A stretch of DNA of 64,000 bases from Rhypophila decipiens (GCA_033297075.1 MU858071.1:124001-188000), one strand, 5' to 3'. Positions 25,674-38,144 are shown, counted from the stretch's first letter. Notes: generated by a model from the sequence alone, not told the origin. Numbers and translations: made by a program.

Positions 25674-28324
25674 CTACATGCCCGTAACCCTCATGGCTCC
25701 ATACCCAACAGTAACAACCACAATCATGGTCAAGATACTGCTGGGAACTCCACGGCTGATAAAGTGCTTGACGTTGAGGTATCTCTGACCAGCCGGGTCC
25801 TCTTTTAATATAGCCGCTATTCACATAATCTCATTAGCACCCATCTATCGGTTCCACAACATGCAAAAAGCAGAACGGGATTCAAAGACTTACTCATATT
25901 CGGAAACCCACTAGTAGGCAACCCCATAGCAGCGCTGCACATAAGCACGCCAGCCATAACCAGCAGGTTAGGATGCGGCTCAGCCAGCCCATTACCCACA
26001 TTGAACACCAGCGGCAGGATAATCAACGCCGCAACGGTATGGCTAATGAAAGTGGCAATCACAAGGATCAAACTCGAAAACACCACCAGAATCCCATACA
26101 GACTGTAATCCTGCACCCGTTCCGTAATAGCTTCAGTAACGGTTTGCAACAATCCCGACGAGTTTACCGCCTTGCCGAGCGATAAACCACCCGCGGCGAG
26201 GATGATGATCGTCCAGGGGAAATTGTTGAAGTCTTCCTTGGTGAGGATGCCCACGCCAAAGAAGAGAACGATGGGGATAATGGCGATGACGCCCATGTCG
26301 CCAAAGATGTGCTCCAGCTGGTGGGACGCGCACCAGAGAGCGATGGTGATGAGTGTGATGATAGTTACGAACCACTGGATACCGGTGAAGGGGTCCTTGA
26401 CAGGGCGGATTGGGACGATGGTGGTTCCTTTGCCAGGGCGGAAGGTGATGAGGAGGAGGATCCAGATCAAAAATAGGGAGATGATGCCCACGGGGATGAC
26501 GATAAAGAACCACTGGCCCCAAGTAGGCGCCCCGGCGGGTTCCATGATGCCGATTGCAACCACGTTTTGTGGCGAGGCGATGGGGGAGAGCATGCCGCCT
26601 ATGTTGGAGGCTAGCGCAATGCCCATGATGACGGCCTTGGACATGTCAGAGCCCGCGGGGAGGTTGCGGAGCATGGGCTCGATGATGCCGAAGCAGAGGA
26701 CTGGCGCGGCGACGTTGCTGATAAGCATGCTGGCGACCGCCGCGACGGCCATATTGGCAATCAAGACTGTTCTGGGCTGTGTGCCGGCCTTGCTGAGGAC
26801 AAACGTCGCGATGCGCTTGTCAATGCTGCATTTCGAGAGGGCTGCGGCCAGGGTGAAGCCGCCGAGGAGGAGCATGATCACGGGCGTCCACATGGCGGCA
26901 AAGACAGCAGCCGTGGCGTGCTTGGAGTCAAGTCTCTTGTCGGTTGTTGGGTCGCGGAAGACCTCGAGGACGACGCATAGGAAGGGAATCGTGAGGGAGG
27001 TCACGAAGAGTGGGATGGACTCGGTCGCCCAGAGCAAACTGACGAGAACCAACAAGGCGAGGCAGTTTTGCTGCTCGGGTCGCTCCATAAAGGGGACGAA
27101 GAGCATAACGAGGAATATGCCAATGATGGTAACTAGGGTGAGGATGGTTGAGCTGAACAGCCATACGGGCAATCTGAAGCGGCCAATTGGTGTTGTGATC
27201 TCCTTGACAGGCAGTCCGTCGCCTTGTAAGAGGAGCTTGGGGTCGGTATCCCGTCCGAGAAGTGCATGGCCCAGACTGGCAGCCTCTGCTCGACGCTCGA
27301 GACCGATCAGCTCTCTCCAGACCGTGTTGCGCTCCCAGACGACGTGCTCCCTCAGATGCGACCGAAGATCGCGCGTTGCCTTTTCCTCGTCGCCATCGGT
27401 GACCACCGACATGTAGGCCTTGACCAACTTGTTGATGTACTCCTCCAGCCCGCGAGTGGTCTCCTCCCTGAAAGGGCATGCGCTGTCGACGTACGTCTCC
27501 ATGTACTTTGCTCGCATCTGGCGGTCGATGATCTTGTCAAACTTCTTGAGAACCTTGCTGAAGCCTGTGCGATTCAGTTGGATGTACGACTTGAGTTCGC
27601 AGAGCTGTACGTAGAGGGTGATGATTCTCTTCTTGAGCATAATGCCCGACGAGAACAGGACCGCCTGCTCAGCATAGTCCTCGTACACCATGCTGTCCCT
27701 GCGCACCGACCGCGTAAGATCTGTTGAAGCCGTCATGTCCGTCGTCGACGCTAGCATGTGGCCTGGTATCGATCTGCGCCTCTTGTTGCTGCTCGACCTC
27801 CTTTTCCCCGAAGTGAGTCCTGTGTTTTCGTCGCCATCGTCCTCGCTGTCGTCGTTACCGTCCTCGGTGGAGATGCGACTGCGGGCACTCATGCTACGAG
27901 TCCGCGTAGGGCGTGGCATTCGGTCGCCGGACCCCCTTGTCGGAGGCCGCAGCTCCCCGTTGTCGCCCGCCTCTTCCTCGAAATTGCCCACATCTCGAAG
28001 CAGCTCGTTGACCTCTTCTATCAGTTCCTTTTCCTTGACAACATAAAAAGACGAGATCTTCTCCAGCTCCACGTCTAGCGCCCGAGCGAAGACGGTCTCA
28101 GGATCTTCATGTTGGATGAGCGGTCGGGACTCGGCATCGCCGCTCGGTATCTGCTGATGGACCGTCTTTTCAAGCTGGTAGATGCTGTAAAAACATGTTA
28201 AATTCTGCGTCTCGGTGTGCTGCAAATAGTAATAGGCTTACAGCTTTTTCAAGTTACTGTAGGCGATGTAATGGCTGCTCCAGTCCGGGACAGCATTGAA
28301 CTGGATGCTGTGAGAGAAGCGCAT
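25674..28324 (-). CDS. PHO90: SPX-domain low-affinity phosphate transporter (Pho87/Pho90/Pho91 type)
   Basis: Three exons: 28242-28324, 25894-28184 and 25674-25816, for 838 residues. The start at 28324 gives MRFSHSIQFNAVPDWSSHYIAYSNLKKL, the canonical first residues of an SPX domain that senses inositol polyphosphates. The open frame continues upstream to 28732, but that part is Ser/Thr/Asn-rich and unlike the family. After the SPX domain (to about residue 330) come roughly a dozen membrane segments of the DASS/SLC13 divalent-anion family, including LMLFVPFMERPEQQNCLALL and VAAVASMLISNVAAPV. The last exon supplies TAILKEDPAGQRYLNVKHF and the final membrane helix. Splicing of the 77-nt last intron (25817-25893) is needed to obtain the conserved GFPNMTAI motif. 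Plasma-membrane (Pho87/90) or vacuolar (Pho91) location cannot be decided from sequence. Confidence 0.93.
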
Positions 28325-29264
28325 TTCGTCTTGCTGGTTGAGCCACCTCCGCTTTGCGGCCCGTCTGTCTGTATCGCTGCGCCTAGGGGTACCGTCGGTA
28401 TGGTGACCCTGAGGGACAGGCTCGAGGTTTTGACCTGTGTTACTGTCACCGGTCCTTTTTGAGTTTGCGCGATCTGGCGCCTGCTGTGTTGGGTAGTCGA
28501 CAAGCTCAAACTCTGATTGAGAGTTGGTGCTAGTATCTGTGGCTGTGGCTGTAGTACGGTTGCGGGTACGGGTGTTGTTATCGGCAACGTTCCCACGGCT
28601 TGTCCTCCCTCCCCTTTCCAGAGATGCTTTGGACTTTGAATTACGATTGAGCAAAGTTTGAACAACACCTGTGGGCTTGTAAGAGGAGGGGCTTCCCGGC
28701 TCGGTCAAAGGAGTAATGGTGGATAGGGTCAAGCCTCTCGCTGTCGAGGGCTGATAAAGACTGGAGCAGTCATGGGCGAACTTCTTTCATCAGGCGACAG
28801 AAAATCCCAAAAACCAGGCACACGCTACGTCGGCTTGCATATATTAGCGTCCAGGCGTCCAGGACCTGTCAAGCCCACACATGTGGCCTGAACGGTAGTG
28901 GGTGCTGAGTGGGGTGCATTTCGCCATCTCCTTCCCCCGAATGGCCCTGAAACTTGTTGCTGACTGAAACCAGCAAGACACTGGTTCCAGACCTCGAGGT
29001 ATCCAGTTATATTACCAAACTTCGAACCGTGCCACCTATAGAAATCCTCACCTTGACCTCTGGGCAGTGTCATTTTGTAGATTCGATTGATAAAAAGCTC
29101 TTGGAACTCTGGCTAGACCGTTGGATGCCATAATAGCGCCTATATTTCACCATCCCGTGACACACTGTAGCATCAAGATGGCTTACGTCCAGGGATCTCA
29201 TTACATTCTTGGTGATATTTTACCATAATGTCAGTCCTCTGGTCTGAAATAGGACGAGTCCCCA

Positions 29265-29274
29265 TATATAAAAG
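29265..29274 (+). promoter_or_regulatory. TATA-box-like TATATAAAAG
   Basis: A perfect TATA consensus on the + strand, 31 bases before the ATG of a 40-codon ORF. It is about 865 bases upstream of VPS39, too far for the usual VPS39 leader, so it may drive a separate small transcript. Confidence 0.35.
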
Positions 29275-29304
29275 CGCGCAAGAGGTTTGCAACATCAGCC
29301 GTGT

Positions 29305-29427
29305 ATGAGGCTTTGGGTTCCTGATTCATCATGGCTGCTTTCTACAAGGAAAATCTTGCTTCGGTTTTGGTTTTTGGTCGAGAACCTTGACGACTGGGAT
29401 TCCGGTGTTTGGGGGGTTGGGGGGTAA
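29305..29427 (+). CDS. possible 40-residue peptide downstream of a TATA box (unrecognised)
   Basis: ATG to TAA, starting MRLWVPDSSW and ending GVWGVGG. It is Trp- and Leu-rich (six Trp) and resembles nothing I know. The only support is its position behind a strong TATA box. The ATG would fall very close to the expected transcription start, which argues against normal translation. It could equally be chance. Confidence 0.12.
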   Translation: MRLWVPDSSWLLSTRKILLRFWFLVENLDDWDSGVWGVGG

Positions 29428-30129
29428 CCACTCATGCATACTGGGAATTGGCCACGCCTGTGGTGTTCTTCTTCCATACTATCACTCAACATGAGGAGGC
29501 CTGAGAAAGTCAATCCACGGCAGACGAGAATGGTTGCACAAGTACGGGCGAAGACCGCAGACATAGGCTGTTTCTCGGAATTGAGTTTGTTCCATGGAAT
29601 GGTTCATATGATAGCTCCGTATCCGTGTATTACACTGTATCTCGTTGAGTACCAAAAGCCACAGCTAAGATATGCCAGGAAAGTTGAGGACAGTCCCAGT
29701 CTCTAAAAGAGAATCAAAATCCCTTGATATTGATTAGAAGATATAAAAGATATTGCAGTCCCACTTTGTGATATGTAGTCATGCGATGCAATTGTCTTCC
29801 AGTCTCGTGAGGTACAGATCACGGGTACGGGTACGGGTACTGTACGTACGATCGTATACGTCTGTGGGGCAGACAGTTCTACCAATGAGACTCTGGCCAA
29901 TGCCGTCATGGGCCGCCGCGCGCCAGGTGAGCTTTGGAACCTGTTGCCAAACTCCACTTTGCGATCGAATCGAGCCCTGACGACGACATCAATGCCCTGA
30001 TACTCGATAATCTCACAGCCTTGCCAGAAGTCTGTCGCAGCCCTTCGCAGCCATATCGTCCAGCTCCTGATGCGTCCGCAACAGCGATAAGTTCCTCGCC
30101 AACCAAGGAGCTGGCGCCTCGCCTTCGCT

Positions 30130-33100
30130 ATGCTCTCCGCATTCACGGCCCGACCCATCATTGAGCTGAAGCAGCGGGACAAGTCCAAGATCGAGTCCAT
30201 CCTTGCTTATGGTAATCGCTCCATTCCGTCTAAAGAAATCCAGACAGGCTTCTGACTTATCTTGCGCAGGCGACCGGGTCCTCGTCGGCCTCAATACAGG
30301 CTCTCTGCGCATCTACCGCGTTAATGAACTCCCGGCTCCTCCCACCCCGAGTAAAGCTGCGAATGGAGAGTCCTCGGAGCCTTCACAGACTTCACAGCCT
30401 TCTGTGCAGGTAACAGATTCAGATGGAGGAGACCCAACCGCGGCCACTACGTCGGCGATTGCCGCTGCCCAAATCAACGAACCGGCGCCGCCGAGTGACG
30501 AATCGCCCAAAAAGGCTGCTCAACCAGCTCAAAAACCACAGAAACCAACAGACCTGCTCCGCGAGGTCGAAAAGTTCTCAAATCGGCCGATAGAACAGCT
30601 CGCAATCATAAAAGAAGCCAACCTCCTTGTCTCACTGTCGACATATAATGGCATCTCGCTTCACGACCTCTCGACCTTTGAGCCGGTAGAATCCCCGCTT
30701 GCTAGGACAAAAGGGGCCTCTGCATTCGCCGTCACGAGCAACGTGGTCCAGGATGCCGACACTGGGGTACCCGAGATCATTTCCCGCTTAGCAGTTGCAG
30801 TAAAGCGCCGCCTACTATTATGGTCGTGGAACGAGAGCGAACTGTCGCCCGATGTCAGCGAGATTGTGCTTTCCGAGTCTATTCGGTCGATAACATGGGC
30901 CAACGCGACCAAAGCTGTCTGCGGCATGAATGGCGGGTACGTGATAGTCGATGTCAAGACGGGCGATGTTGAAGATATTGTTGGCCCGGGAGCTATCGGC
31001 GGAGCTGCTGGAGGGCAAGGCCGCTTCGGCGCTGTTAGTGCGGCGGGAATGGGATACATGGGACTCGGCAGCTATATGCCGAAGCCTCTGTCAGCGAAGC
31101 TCGCTGAAGGGGAACTGCTTCTTGCGAAAGATATCAACAGCTTGTTTATCAATGACTCTGGGAAAGCGCTCGAGAAACGACAGGTTCCTTGGCAGGCGGC
31201 CCCCGAGGCCATCGGATACAGCTACCCTTACATATTAGCTCTTCAGCCGCCGACGAAGGGCAGTCTCGAAGTCCGGAATCCCGACACTCTCCATCTTTTA
31301 CAGACCATGGCCCTCGCAGGCGCCGCACAGCTTCACTTCCCGCCTCCGACTGTGAGCTTGGTACACAAAGGAAAGGGCTTCCATGTCCTCAGCGACAGGG
31401 CGGTATGGAAGATGGATGCGACGGATTACGACTCCCAGGTGGAGGAACTCGTTGCCCATGGAAACTATGATGAGGCTATCAGCATCTTGAACATGCTGGA
31501 AGACGCCTTGTTAAAGGACAAGACGGAAACGATGAGAGAGGTCAAAATGCTCAAGGCCGAGTTGCTCTTCAGCAAGAAGAAATACCGAGAGTCTATGGAT
31601 CTATTCAACGAGGACGGAGTACACGCGCCTCCTGAAAGAGTTCTCAAGCTGTATCCCAAAATAATTGCCGGAGACCTTTCTGGCGTCGTTGAGGAAGACA
31701 AGACCGACGAGTCTGAGGACGAAGAGCCAGACAACAAGGCCAATGGTGAGAAGGCTGCCGAGTCTGATGTGGCGGTTTCATCGCCTCAAAAGGCTAGTGG
31801 CGGCTTCGCCAAGTATCTCATGGGCCACCGCAGCAAACTAAACCCAGAAACGGCATCGATTGCATCCAAGAAGGATGTCGACGATGCCGCCAGCATCAAG
31901 GCCTCCAAGCGGGCAGAAGAGCGGGCACAGAGCGAAAAGGATCTCAAAGAGGCCGTTCGAGAGCTGAACAGCTACTTAGCCGGCACGAGACAGAGGCTTC
32001 AGCGGGTTATTGACCCAGCCACTGGAAAGCTGAAGAGCAAGGAACAGAACGGGTCGACGGATGATGGCGTGAAAAGTCTTTTGAAGTCGTCGAGCAACGA
32101 GGATGACGAGAATCTCGAGAAGGAGCTGCAAGAGACATTCAAGATTGTCGACACCACGCTGTTCCGCGCCTACATGTATGCCGCACCGTCGCTGGCAAGC
32201 TCACTTTTCCGCATTCACAACTTTTGCGATCCCGATGTGGTGAACGAGCGGTTACTGGAGCACAACCAGTTTACCGAGTTGGTAGATTTTTTCTATGGCA
32301 AGAAACTCCACCGCCAGGCCTTGGACCTTTTGCGGAAGTTTGGTTCGCCGGAAGAGCCAGATGAACTTGCTCCGAAGCTGCATGGTCCGGAGAGGACGGT
32401 GCTGTATCTCAAGGGCTTGCCGCCTGAGATGATTGATGTCATTCTCGAGTTTTCCGAGTGGACTCTAAAGAAGAAGCCTCAACTGGGAATGGAGGTGTTT
32501 TTGGAGGACTCGGAGAATGCCGAGACGCTGCCCCGGGATCGGGTTATTGATTTCCTCGGCGGGATCGACAGCAAACTGGAGATTGAGTATCTGGAACACG
32601 TTATTACCGAGCTGAATGATTCTACTCATGAGTTTCACAACCGGCTTGTGGACCGGTTTATCAAGGAGCTGCTCCGGCATGGTAGCGAAAAGGGGCCGGA
32701 ATGGGACTCCTTGATGGAGAGATTGATTACCTTCTTGGAGACTGGCCAGTATAGTCCCAACAAGGCGTTTAGACTTATTCCCAAAGATGGTAGGCCGATT
32801 CCTTTGCTGCCATTTGGTTGCCGTGAAACTGACCCTTCACTCTTTTCAGATGCACGATTTTATGAGGCCCAAGCTGTTGTGCTTTGCAAGATGCAGCAGC
32901 ACAAGCAAGCATTGGAGGTTTATGTCTTTAAGATGCAGGACTATACAAAGGCAGAAGAGTAAGTTTCTTTTCCCCTCATCTTCTACTCTTGTACTAACAG
33001 CCATAAAGATACTGCAACCGCATCTACAAAACCCAGGATTCCCGAGCGACAAGTAGCTCCCCCGAACGAGACGTTGGATATACCGCGCTACTTAGCAGCC

Positions 33101-33735
33101 AAGTTGGCGGCTCTCCCAGACCTTACTCATCCGCCACGACAGAAGACACGCAACAATCATCGATATACAACACCCTCCTAGCATTGTACCTGACACCACC
33201 GCCCCCTCACCAACCCAATCTCGGCCCAGCATTAGAGCTGCTATCTAAACACGGCTCTCGGTTGCCAGCAACCTCGACACTTTCTCTAATACCAGATACC
33301 CTCCCGGTCGCCCAGCTAGAGTCTTATTTCCGCGGAAGAATGCGAAACGCAAATAGTATAGTCAACGAGACCTTTGTCGTCAAGGCATTGAGGGAAGCCG
33401 AGCTGGTATCTACCCAGGCGAGGCTGAGGTTTGGAGATGCTGTGCCCTGGGGGGTCGCCCCCGGCGGGATGCATAGGCAGGTTGTTATCAGTGAGGAGAG
33501 GGTCTGTCGGGTTTGTCATAAGCGCCTGGCGAGGAGTGTTGTGGCTGTCTTGCCGGATGATGGGGTTGTTCATTATGGTTGTTTGAAGAGGGCTCAGGCT
33601 CAGGGGTTGGGGCAGGGGCAGGGGCATACTCAGGGGGGCCAGATTTATGGGCAGGGGATGGGGATGACGACGACGGCGGCGGCGGGGTCTAGGCCGGGAA
33701 GCGGAATGGCTGGGTCTTGGGGGAGGAGTGGATGA
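30130..33735 (+). CDS. VPS39: HOPS tethering subunit Vps39/Vam6
   Basis: Exons 30130-30211, 30270-32789, 32850-32958 and 33009-33735 give 1145 residues. The N-terminus (MLSAFTARPIIELKQRDKSK, DRVLVGLNTGSLRIYRV) starts a citron-homology beta-propeller: LREVEKFSNRPIEQLAIIKEANLLVSLS and PYILALQPPTKGSLEVRN. Helical repeats follow, including VEELVAHGNYDEAISIL, LKAELLFSKKKYRESMDLF and TELVDFFYGKKLHRQALDLL. The end has the Vps39 zinc-finger-like segment VCRVCHKRLARSVVA...VHYGCLKRA, then a Gly/Gln-rich tail. Vps39 links Rab7/Ypt7 to vacuole fusion and, in yeast, to vacuole-mitochondrion contacts. The second intron (32790-32849, 60 nt) is stop-free and in frame; removing it restores PKDDARFYEAQAVVLCK. 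The third intron ends at aaag 33008, eight bases beyond a competing acag that would break the frame. Confidence 0.94.
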
Positions 33736-34807
33736 TTGTGTTATATCCACCTTTAGTAGCTGGTATCGAACAGGTGGGCGAGTTGGTTGGTTGAATTGTT
33801 TAGATATCTTTCTTTTGGGTACATGGAGATGGGGACCGAGAGAAGAGATGTTGGGTTATGGAAAGGGAGATGGCATAAATAGGTTGAAGTCAAACAAGTA
33901 ACCAATGAATATGAGACTATGGGTTTGGACACGCATTTTCTATCTCTGCTCTGAGAGTATGTACGTCTGTCTGCCAAAGGGCCTCGACTTGCCGTCCTTG
34001 TGAGTGAGCAGGTGAGAGAGGGCAAGTCCAAAGGTAAGAAGGTAATAAAGTAAGTAGAAGAGGTTGTACGGCTTTAAGTCATCTCGTCATCCACCGTGGG
34101 ACGTACGATTACTTTGGGCCTGATCAAGGCTCTCTCCCATCAAATAAACTACACAAGAGGTTCCAAGTCCAGATAATATATCAAACGAAACCCCAAGAGC
34201 AACATGTTTGAGCCATGAGTGCGCACACACACACACACAGAGAGAGAAAGGGGATATATTAGAGAAGAATTAAACAACCAAGTATAGCTTCAAAGAAAAA
34301 AAACAATCGACCGTCCATACTAGCTAGGTAGGTAGTAATAGACTTGAAAACATGCGTTCGGGGGTATCGTTTCGTTTCGGTCCGTTACCATTTCCTTCCT
34401 TCCAGGTTGCAAAAACCAAGTAACAGACAGATAGATAGATAGCCCATCCAGCCTGACCGCCGAGACGGGAAAAAACAAAAGATTCAAGAAAGACACCATG
34501 AAACATGTGAGAAGGTGAATAAAGAAAAAAAGATACAAGATTATCTCGTTCGCTGTCAGTCGACCCATCGTTGTTCAAAAGTTCCCCAACCAAATGCCCC
34601 AGTGAATCACGCTTGCTAATAACGCTTCCGGGATAATGATGCAGATGTTCCATGTCCATATAGGATATACTCTCGTGAGATCATGGGGGGGTCCATAACC
34701 GGTGAATGGCTCCAGGAATCAAGGTTCGATATCTAATGATACCAGCTCCATGCCTGCCAAAACGGACCAACTCACTACTCGGATCCTCGATATGAGGTTG
34801 TAGGCGC
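33736..34807. other. convergent 3' flanks of VPS39 and the Gag1-like gene
   Basis: No gene supported. Holds a CA dinucleotide run followed by a GA run at about 34225-34250, and A- or T-rich stretches compatible with 3' UTRs. Confidence 0.6.
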
Positions 34808-36364
34808 CTAACCAGCAGCAGTAACCCCCTTGGTAGGCGAAATAGCAGCACCGTCGGCATGCGCGACGGGATGAGCATGTGAATCATGTTGACCATGCTG
34901 ACCAAACGAAAACACCTTTTGCAGACTCCTCCTAATCCCCTTGCCAGAGCCCCCGGACTTGGCATCATCAGAATGTGTCTCTTTGCCCGCTGCCCCATCC
35001 TTCTCCTCATGATGTGCATGTATCGTGGCGGGCTTCTCGGCATTTTTACTTGCACCGCCCAAAAATCCAACAAAGCTCAGCCGTCTCGACGTCCCGTTGG
35101 TAGCGGTGCTCGCCTTTCGCGCGTGTTTCTGCTGCGCTTGTGCCGCTTTGCGCTGCTGTCGGATGGCCATCACTTCGGCTGCTGACGGCATGGGAGCTGC
35201 CTGGATGGTGCTCTTCGGCGGCCACTCGCCGTCGCGCTTCCATCCCACCACGCAGGCCCGGAGCATATCTCCGAGATTGACAGGGCAGGAGGGCTGCAGG
35301 CTGTGCACGACGATTTTGTCGTACAGGGACGGGTAGATGGACGGTGTGACCGAGGCCCTCATGGGATTTTGCGGGGGTAATAATGGGGGCGGGACGGGGA
35401 TGAGGGTCTCGACGGGATAGAGAGCACGGTCGCGAGACGATGCGCTATGGACCTTGGATGCGTTTGACGATTCCGTCTCTGAGGCGGTTTGTGCAAGGCT
35501 GGCGTGTTGCGAGGTGTGTGTACTGACGGGAGAGAGAGGGGACGCAATTGGTGGTGAACCGGGGCTGAAGGCGCCGTGCTGTGATGCAGTTGATTCCGAT
35601 CGATGGTGTCTCCAGAATGAGAGGCGTCGAGTGGAGGAGGAGGGAGACATTGGGGTCGCTGGCTTCGGTTTCACGCGCACAGTTTTGGCACCTGTCCAGG
35701 CATTGCGCCGGGCCTCGAAGCATGCCAGGCCCGTGTTCCATGACATCTCCTCCCGCACGGCCCTCCGTCGCCGGGCTTTCCTCTCATTGATGGACATCTG
35801 AACAGCTGTTCCGACAGCATCGGGGTTGTCAAATCGGAAAGGAGAGCTCATATGGGCAGGGACATCGTCATCCGATATGTCGGAGGTCCACTCAATTCGT
35901 GGATGAAAGTGAAGCTGGTCTTCGGATACAGCACTGTAAACTGACCCTGCATCGGATTCAGAGTCGGCCTCCTCGCCAGGATCCCTCGGTGCATCTTGGT
36001 CCAATACTGGAGATGCAGTTGATACAGAAGTGGACGGGTCCCCACTGGCACTGGCACTGGCGTCCCCTATTTTGGCACCCGTCTCGCTTTCATCTTGTGC
36101 TGGTGTCGAGGAGCTCTCTGGCTTCTCGTCCGTGTGAGGCGCAGCTGGTGCATGACCAGAACCCGGGGTCGGGGGCCAGGTGAACTCCCAGTCACAGCGA
36201 ATCTTTTCATTGAGGAATTTCTTGACGGCTTCCTTTTGCCGGGTTTTGTCTCTGGAGATGAGGTCGGCCTCGAGGTCGGTTGCGGGGAGTGTTACCGAGG
36301 GAATCGAGTGTTTCAGCTTGTTGAAGGGCGACCTCGGTGACTTGTAGAGATCTGAGAAAATCAT
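34808..36364 (-). CDS. Gag1-like clamp (DUF4050) protein
   Basis: A single exon of 518 residues from the ATG at 36364 (MIFSDLYKSPRSPFNKLKHS). I preferred this start because the segment down to KFLNEKIRCDWEFTWPP is the conserved N-terminal clamp block. The second conserved block is PSIYPSLYDKIVVHSLQPS followed by NLGDMLRACVVGWKRDGEWPP, near residues 345-400. The middle and tail are acidic and Ser-rich, and include SDISDDDVPAHMSSPFRFDN. The frame is also open upstream to 36817, but that part is Gln/Pro-rich and probably leader. The family name comes from a fission-yeast protein reported to act in TOR-related signalling. Function in this organism is unknown, and my match is at motif level. Confidence 0.75.
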   Translation of the reverse strand: MIFSDLYKSPRSPFNKLKHSIPSVTLPATDLEADLISRDKTRQKEAVKKFLNEKIRCDWEFTWPPTPGSGHAPAAPHTDEKPESSSTPAQDESETGAKIGDASASASGDPSTSVSTASPVLDQDAPRDPGEEADSESDAGSVYSAVSEDQLHFHPRIEWTSDISDDDVPAHMSSPFRFDNPDAVGTAVQMSINERKARRRRAVREEMSWNTGLACFEARRNAWTGAKTVRVKPKPATPMSPSSSTRRLSFWRHHRSESTASQHGAFSPGSPPIASPLSPVSTHTSQHASLAQTASETESSNASKVHSASSRDRALYPVETLIPVPPPLLPPQNPMRASVTPSIYPSLYDKIVVHSLQPSCPVNLGDMLRACVVGWKRDGEWPPKSTIQAAPMPSAAEVMAIRQQRKAAQAQQKHARKASTATNGTSRRLSFVGFLGGASKNAEKPATIHAHHEEKDGAAGKETHSDDAKSGGSGKGIRRSLQKVFSFGQHGQHDSHAHPVAHADGAAISPTKGVTAAG

Positions 36365-38136
36365 GGTTGGCAGTGGTGTTGAGAGGTGAGGATTGAACTC
36401 GGACTGATGAAGGTGAAAGTTACTATCGCCACCAGCACTCGACCCTTCCAGGCGTCGAGGTTCCTCCCGTGACCCAAAAAGTCGAGATGGGGCCGGCTCG
36501 TTTATATAACTTGGCGGCACAGGCGTGGGGAGCTCAAGCTGCTGCTTAGCCTGCTCGTGCGGGGTGAGCCGAGCCTGGGCGTTCTGGGGTGGTATGGGTG
36601 GTATGATCCGGTCCTGTGTGAGCTGGGGGTGCTGTGGTAGGCAGTCTCCAAGACGGCCAAGAGGAGCACCAAGACCACCTTGACCACCCTGACAGGCCCC
36701 TTCTGATGACTGACAGACGCTCACCTGAACAGTCTGATCTTGTTGTGCGTCTATCAGTCCCAGACGTGGTATCCTCGTCCGTATCTGTAATGTTTCTGTA
36801 AGGTAGGAGCACAGCACATTAGCGATCTACTCTGCGCATTGACTGGCCATTGACAGGGGCGCTAGCAGGTTTGCATTCACGTCAAGCAACCTGCTGCTGA
36901 GCTCGTGCCTCGACCTAATCCGTCCTGTCCTTGCTAGCCTGATGGGGGGACAGACGAGGGGCAAGTCCTCTCTCCAGCTCTTCCCAGTCACTTGTACCAA
37001 GAAAGAGGACCATGAACAAATGAGAATGATGGGATCAAGACAAAAGACAAAATAAGAAAGCAGAAAGCGAGGGGAAGAGAGATGATATCCGCAGTGTGAG
37101 ATTGAGATCGGGGTCGTTGGCGGTGTATTTTTAGAGATCATCGTACTCGGCAAAGACTAATTAATCAGAGGGCCACCAAACTCATGGCAGCTGTAGGACA
37201 GAGACCGCCGAGAGAAAGGGCTTCAAGACATGCATAAAACAGGGCCTGACAAGACGACGGAAATAATTTGTACATACCAGAGCCACCTGTTATTGCAGCA
37301 TCACCAGCAGCAGTATCATCCGTACTGTAGCAATTATGATGCTTGTTTAATATTGATGATGGCCCACTTTGATCGCCTGCGAGGTTGACTGCGAGTGTGA
37401 CGCCAGCTGGGGGGTCTGTCCCTCCAACATGGTATTTTGAGGGGCAGGAAGAAGAGGAGGAGGAGGAAGGAGAAGGTGATGAAGATTGTCCAAGCATCTC
37501 CGGGCTACTGATCGGGTATGGCGTCCCTGAGATCACCAGTTCATCGCCGTGAGTCTCTTTCTCCTCCATTGTGCTTAGCAGGATTGGTCCGGTTTGGGGG
37601 TCTTTGTCGGGGTCCTGTCCTGTCCTGACGGCGGGTCGTTTGCTGGTTTGAGGGGGTCGGGATTGGGATTCAATGGCTCGCGGCAGGGTCCCTTGCCCGC
37701 CACCGCTCTGCTCGGCCTGTCTCGGGTGTACGGTACGAATGTATTGTACAGCCAAAGATGGTGGTGCAGGTACAAGGCCGACGACGGGGCAAAATGCAAC
37801 GGTTGGTTTCGTTCGTTGTCTCTTTCCCTCCCGTCCTTTCTGTTGATGCTCGATCTAGACCCCTAGATCTAGACTTGGGACGGCGTCTTCCGTTGAGTGC
37901 GTGGCTTCTTTGTCTCTTGTCTTGTCTCTACTTCTCCAAGTTTTGTTGCGTAAATTCACCTATCCCACGAAATCTAAGTGTATTGTACTCAGTAGCGGGA
38001 CGATAATCGGTTGCAGCCGTTGGACATGGAGATCAAGAAAAAGGAAAAACCGCATTGGCTTTGCCTGGCTGACGGTAACGGCAATTGGTGTGGCGCTTTT
38101 TGTGGTGTGGTGGAGTGAGGGTACGGATAGGAAAGC
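36365..38136. other. upstream region of the Gag1-like gene (long leader, possible uORFs)
   Basis: The minus strand has ORF stretches at 36365-36817 and an ATG at 37571 (MEEKETHGDELVIS..., Ser run). The latter could splice at ggctctg|gtatgt (about 37278) and end a few codons later, which would make a peptide of about 105 residues or a uORF. Donor-like ttcag|gtgagc near 36724 also suggests leader introns. A short palindromic tctagac pair lies at 37853-37873. None of this is certain. Confidence 0.35.
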
Positions 38137-38144
38137 TAAAAAAG
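38137..38144. repeat. target-site duplication, left copy (TAAAAAAG)
   Basis: The eight bases immediately outside the left terminal inverted repeat are identical to 38750-38757 outside the right one. Confidence 0.85.

Larger units (their letters stand above)
28325..30129. other. 1.8-kb divergent region between the phosphate transporter and VPS39
   Basis: 28325-28732 is open in frame with the transporter and could be leader or an alternative N-terminus. Further on there is a strong TATA box with a 40-codon ORF (29265-29427, listed separately) and three tandem GGGTAC hexamers at about 29823-29842. Otherwise nothing is recognised. Confidence 0.5.

Noticed and set aside
26172..27416. 414-codon + strand ORF
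   Set aside because: Antisense to the membrane domain of the phosphate transporter; no independent features.
28325..28732. N-terminal extension of the phosphate transporter
   Set aside because: SPX proteins start at the MRFSHS motif; the extension is low complexity.
36365..36817. N-terminal extension of the Gag1-like protein
   Set aside because: Gln/Pro-rich, contains a donor-like gtgagc, and the conserved block begins at the ATG at 36364.
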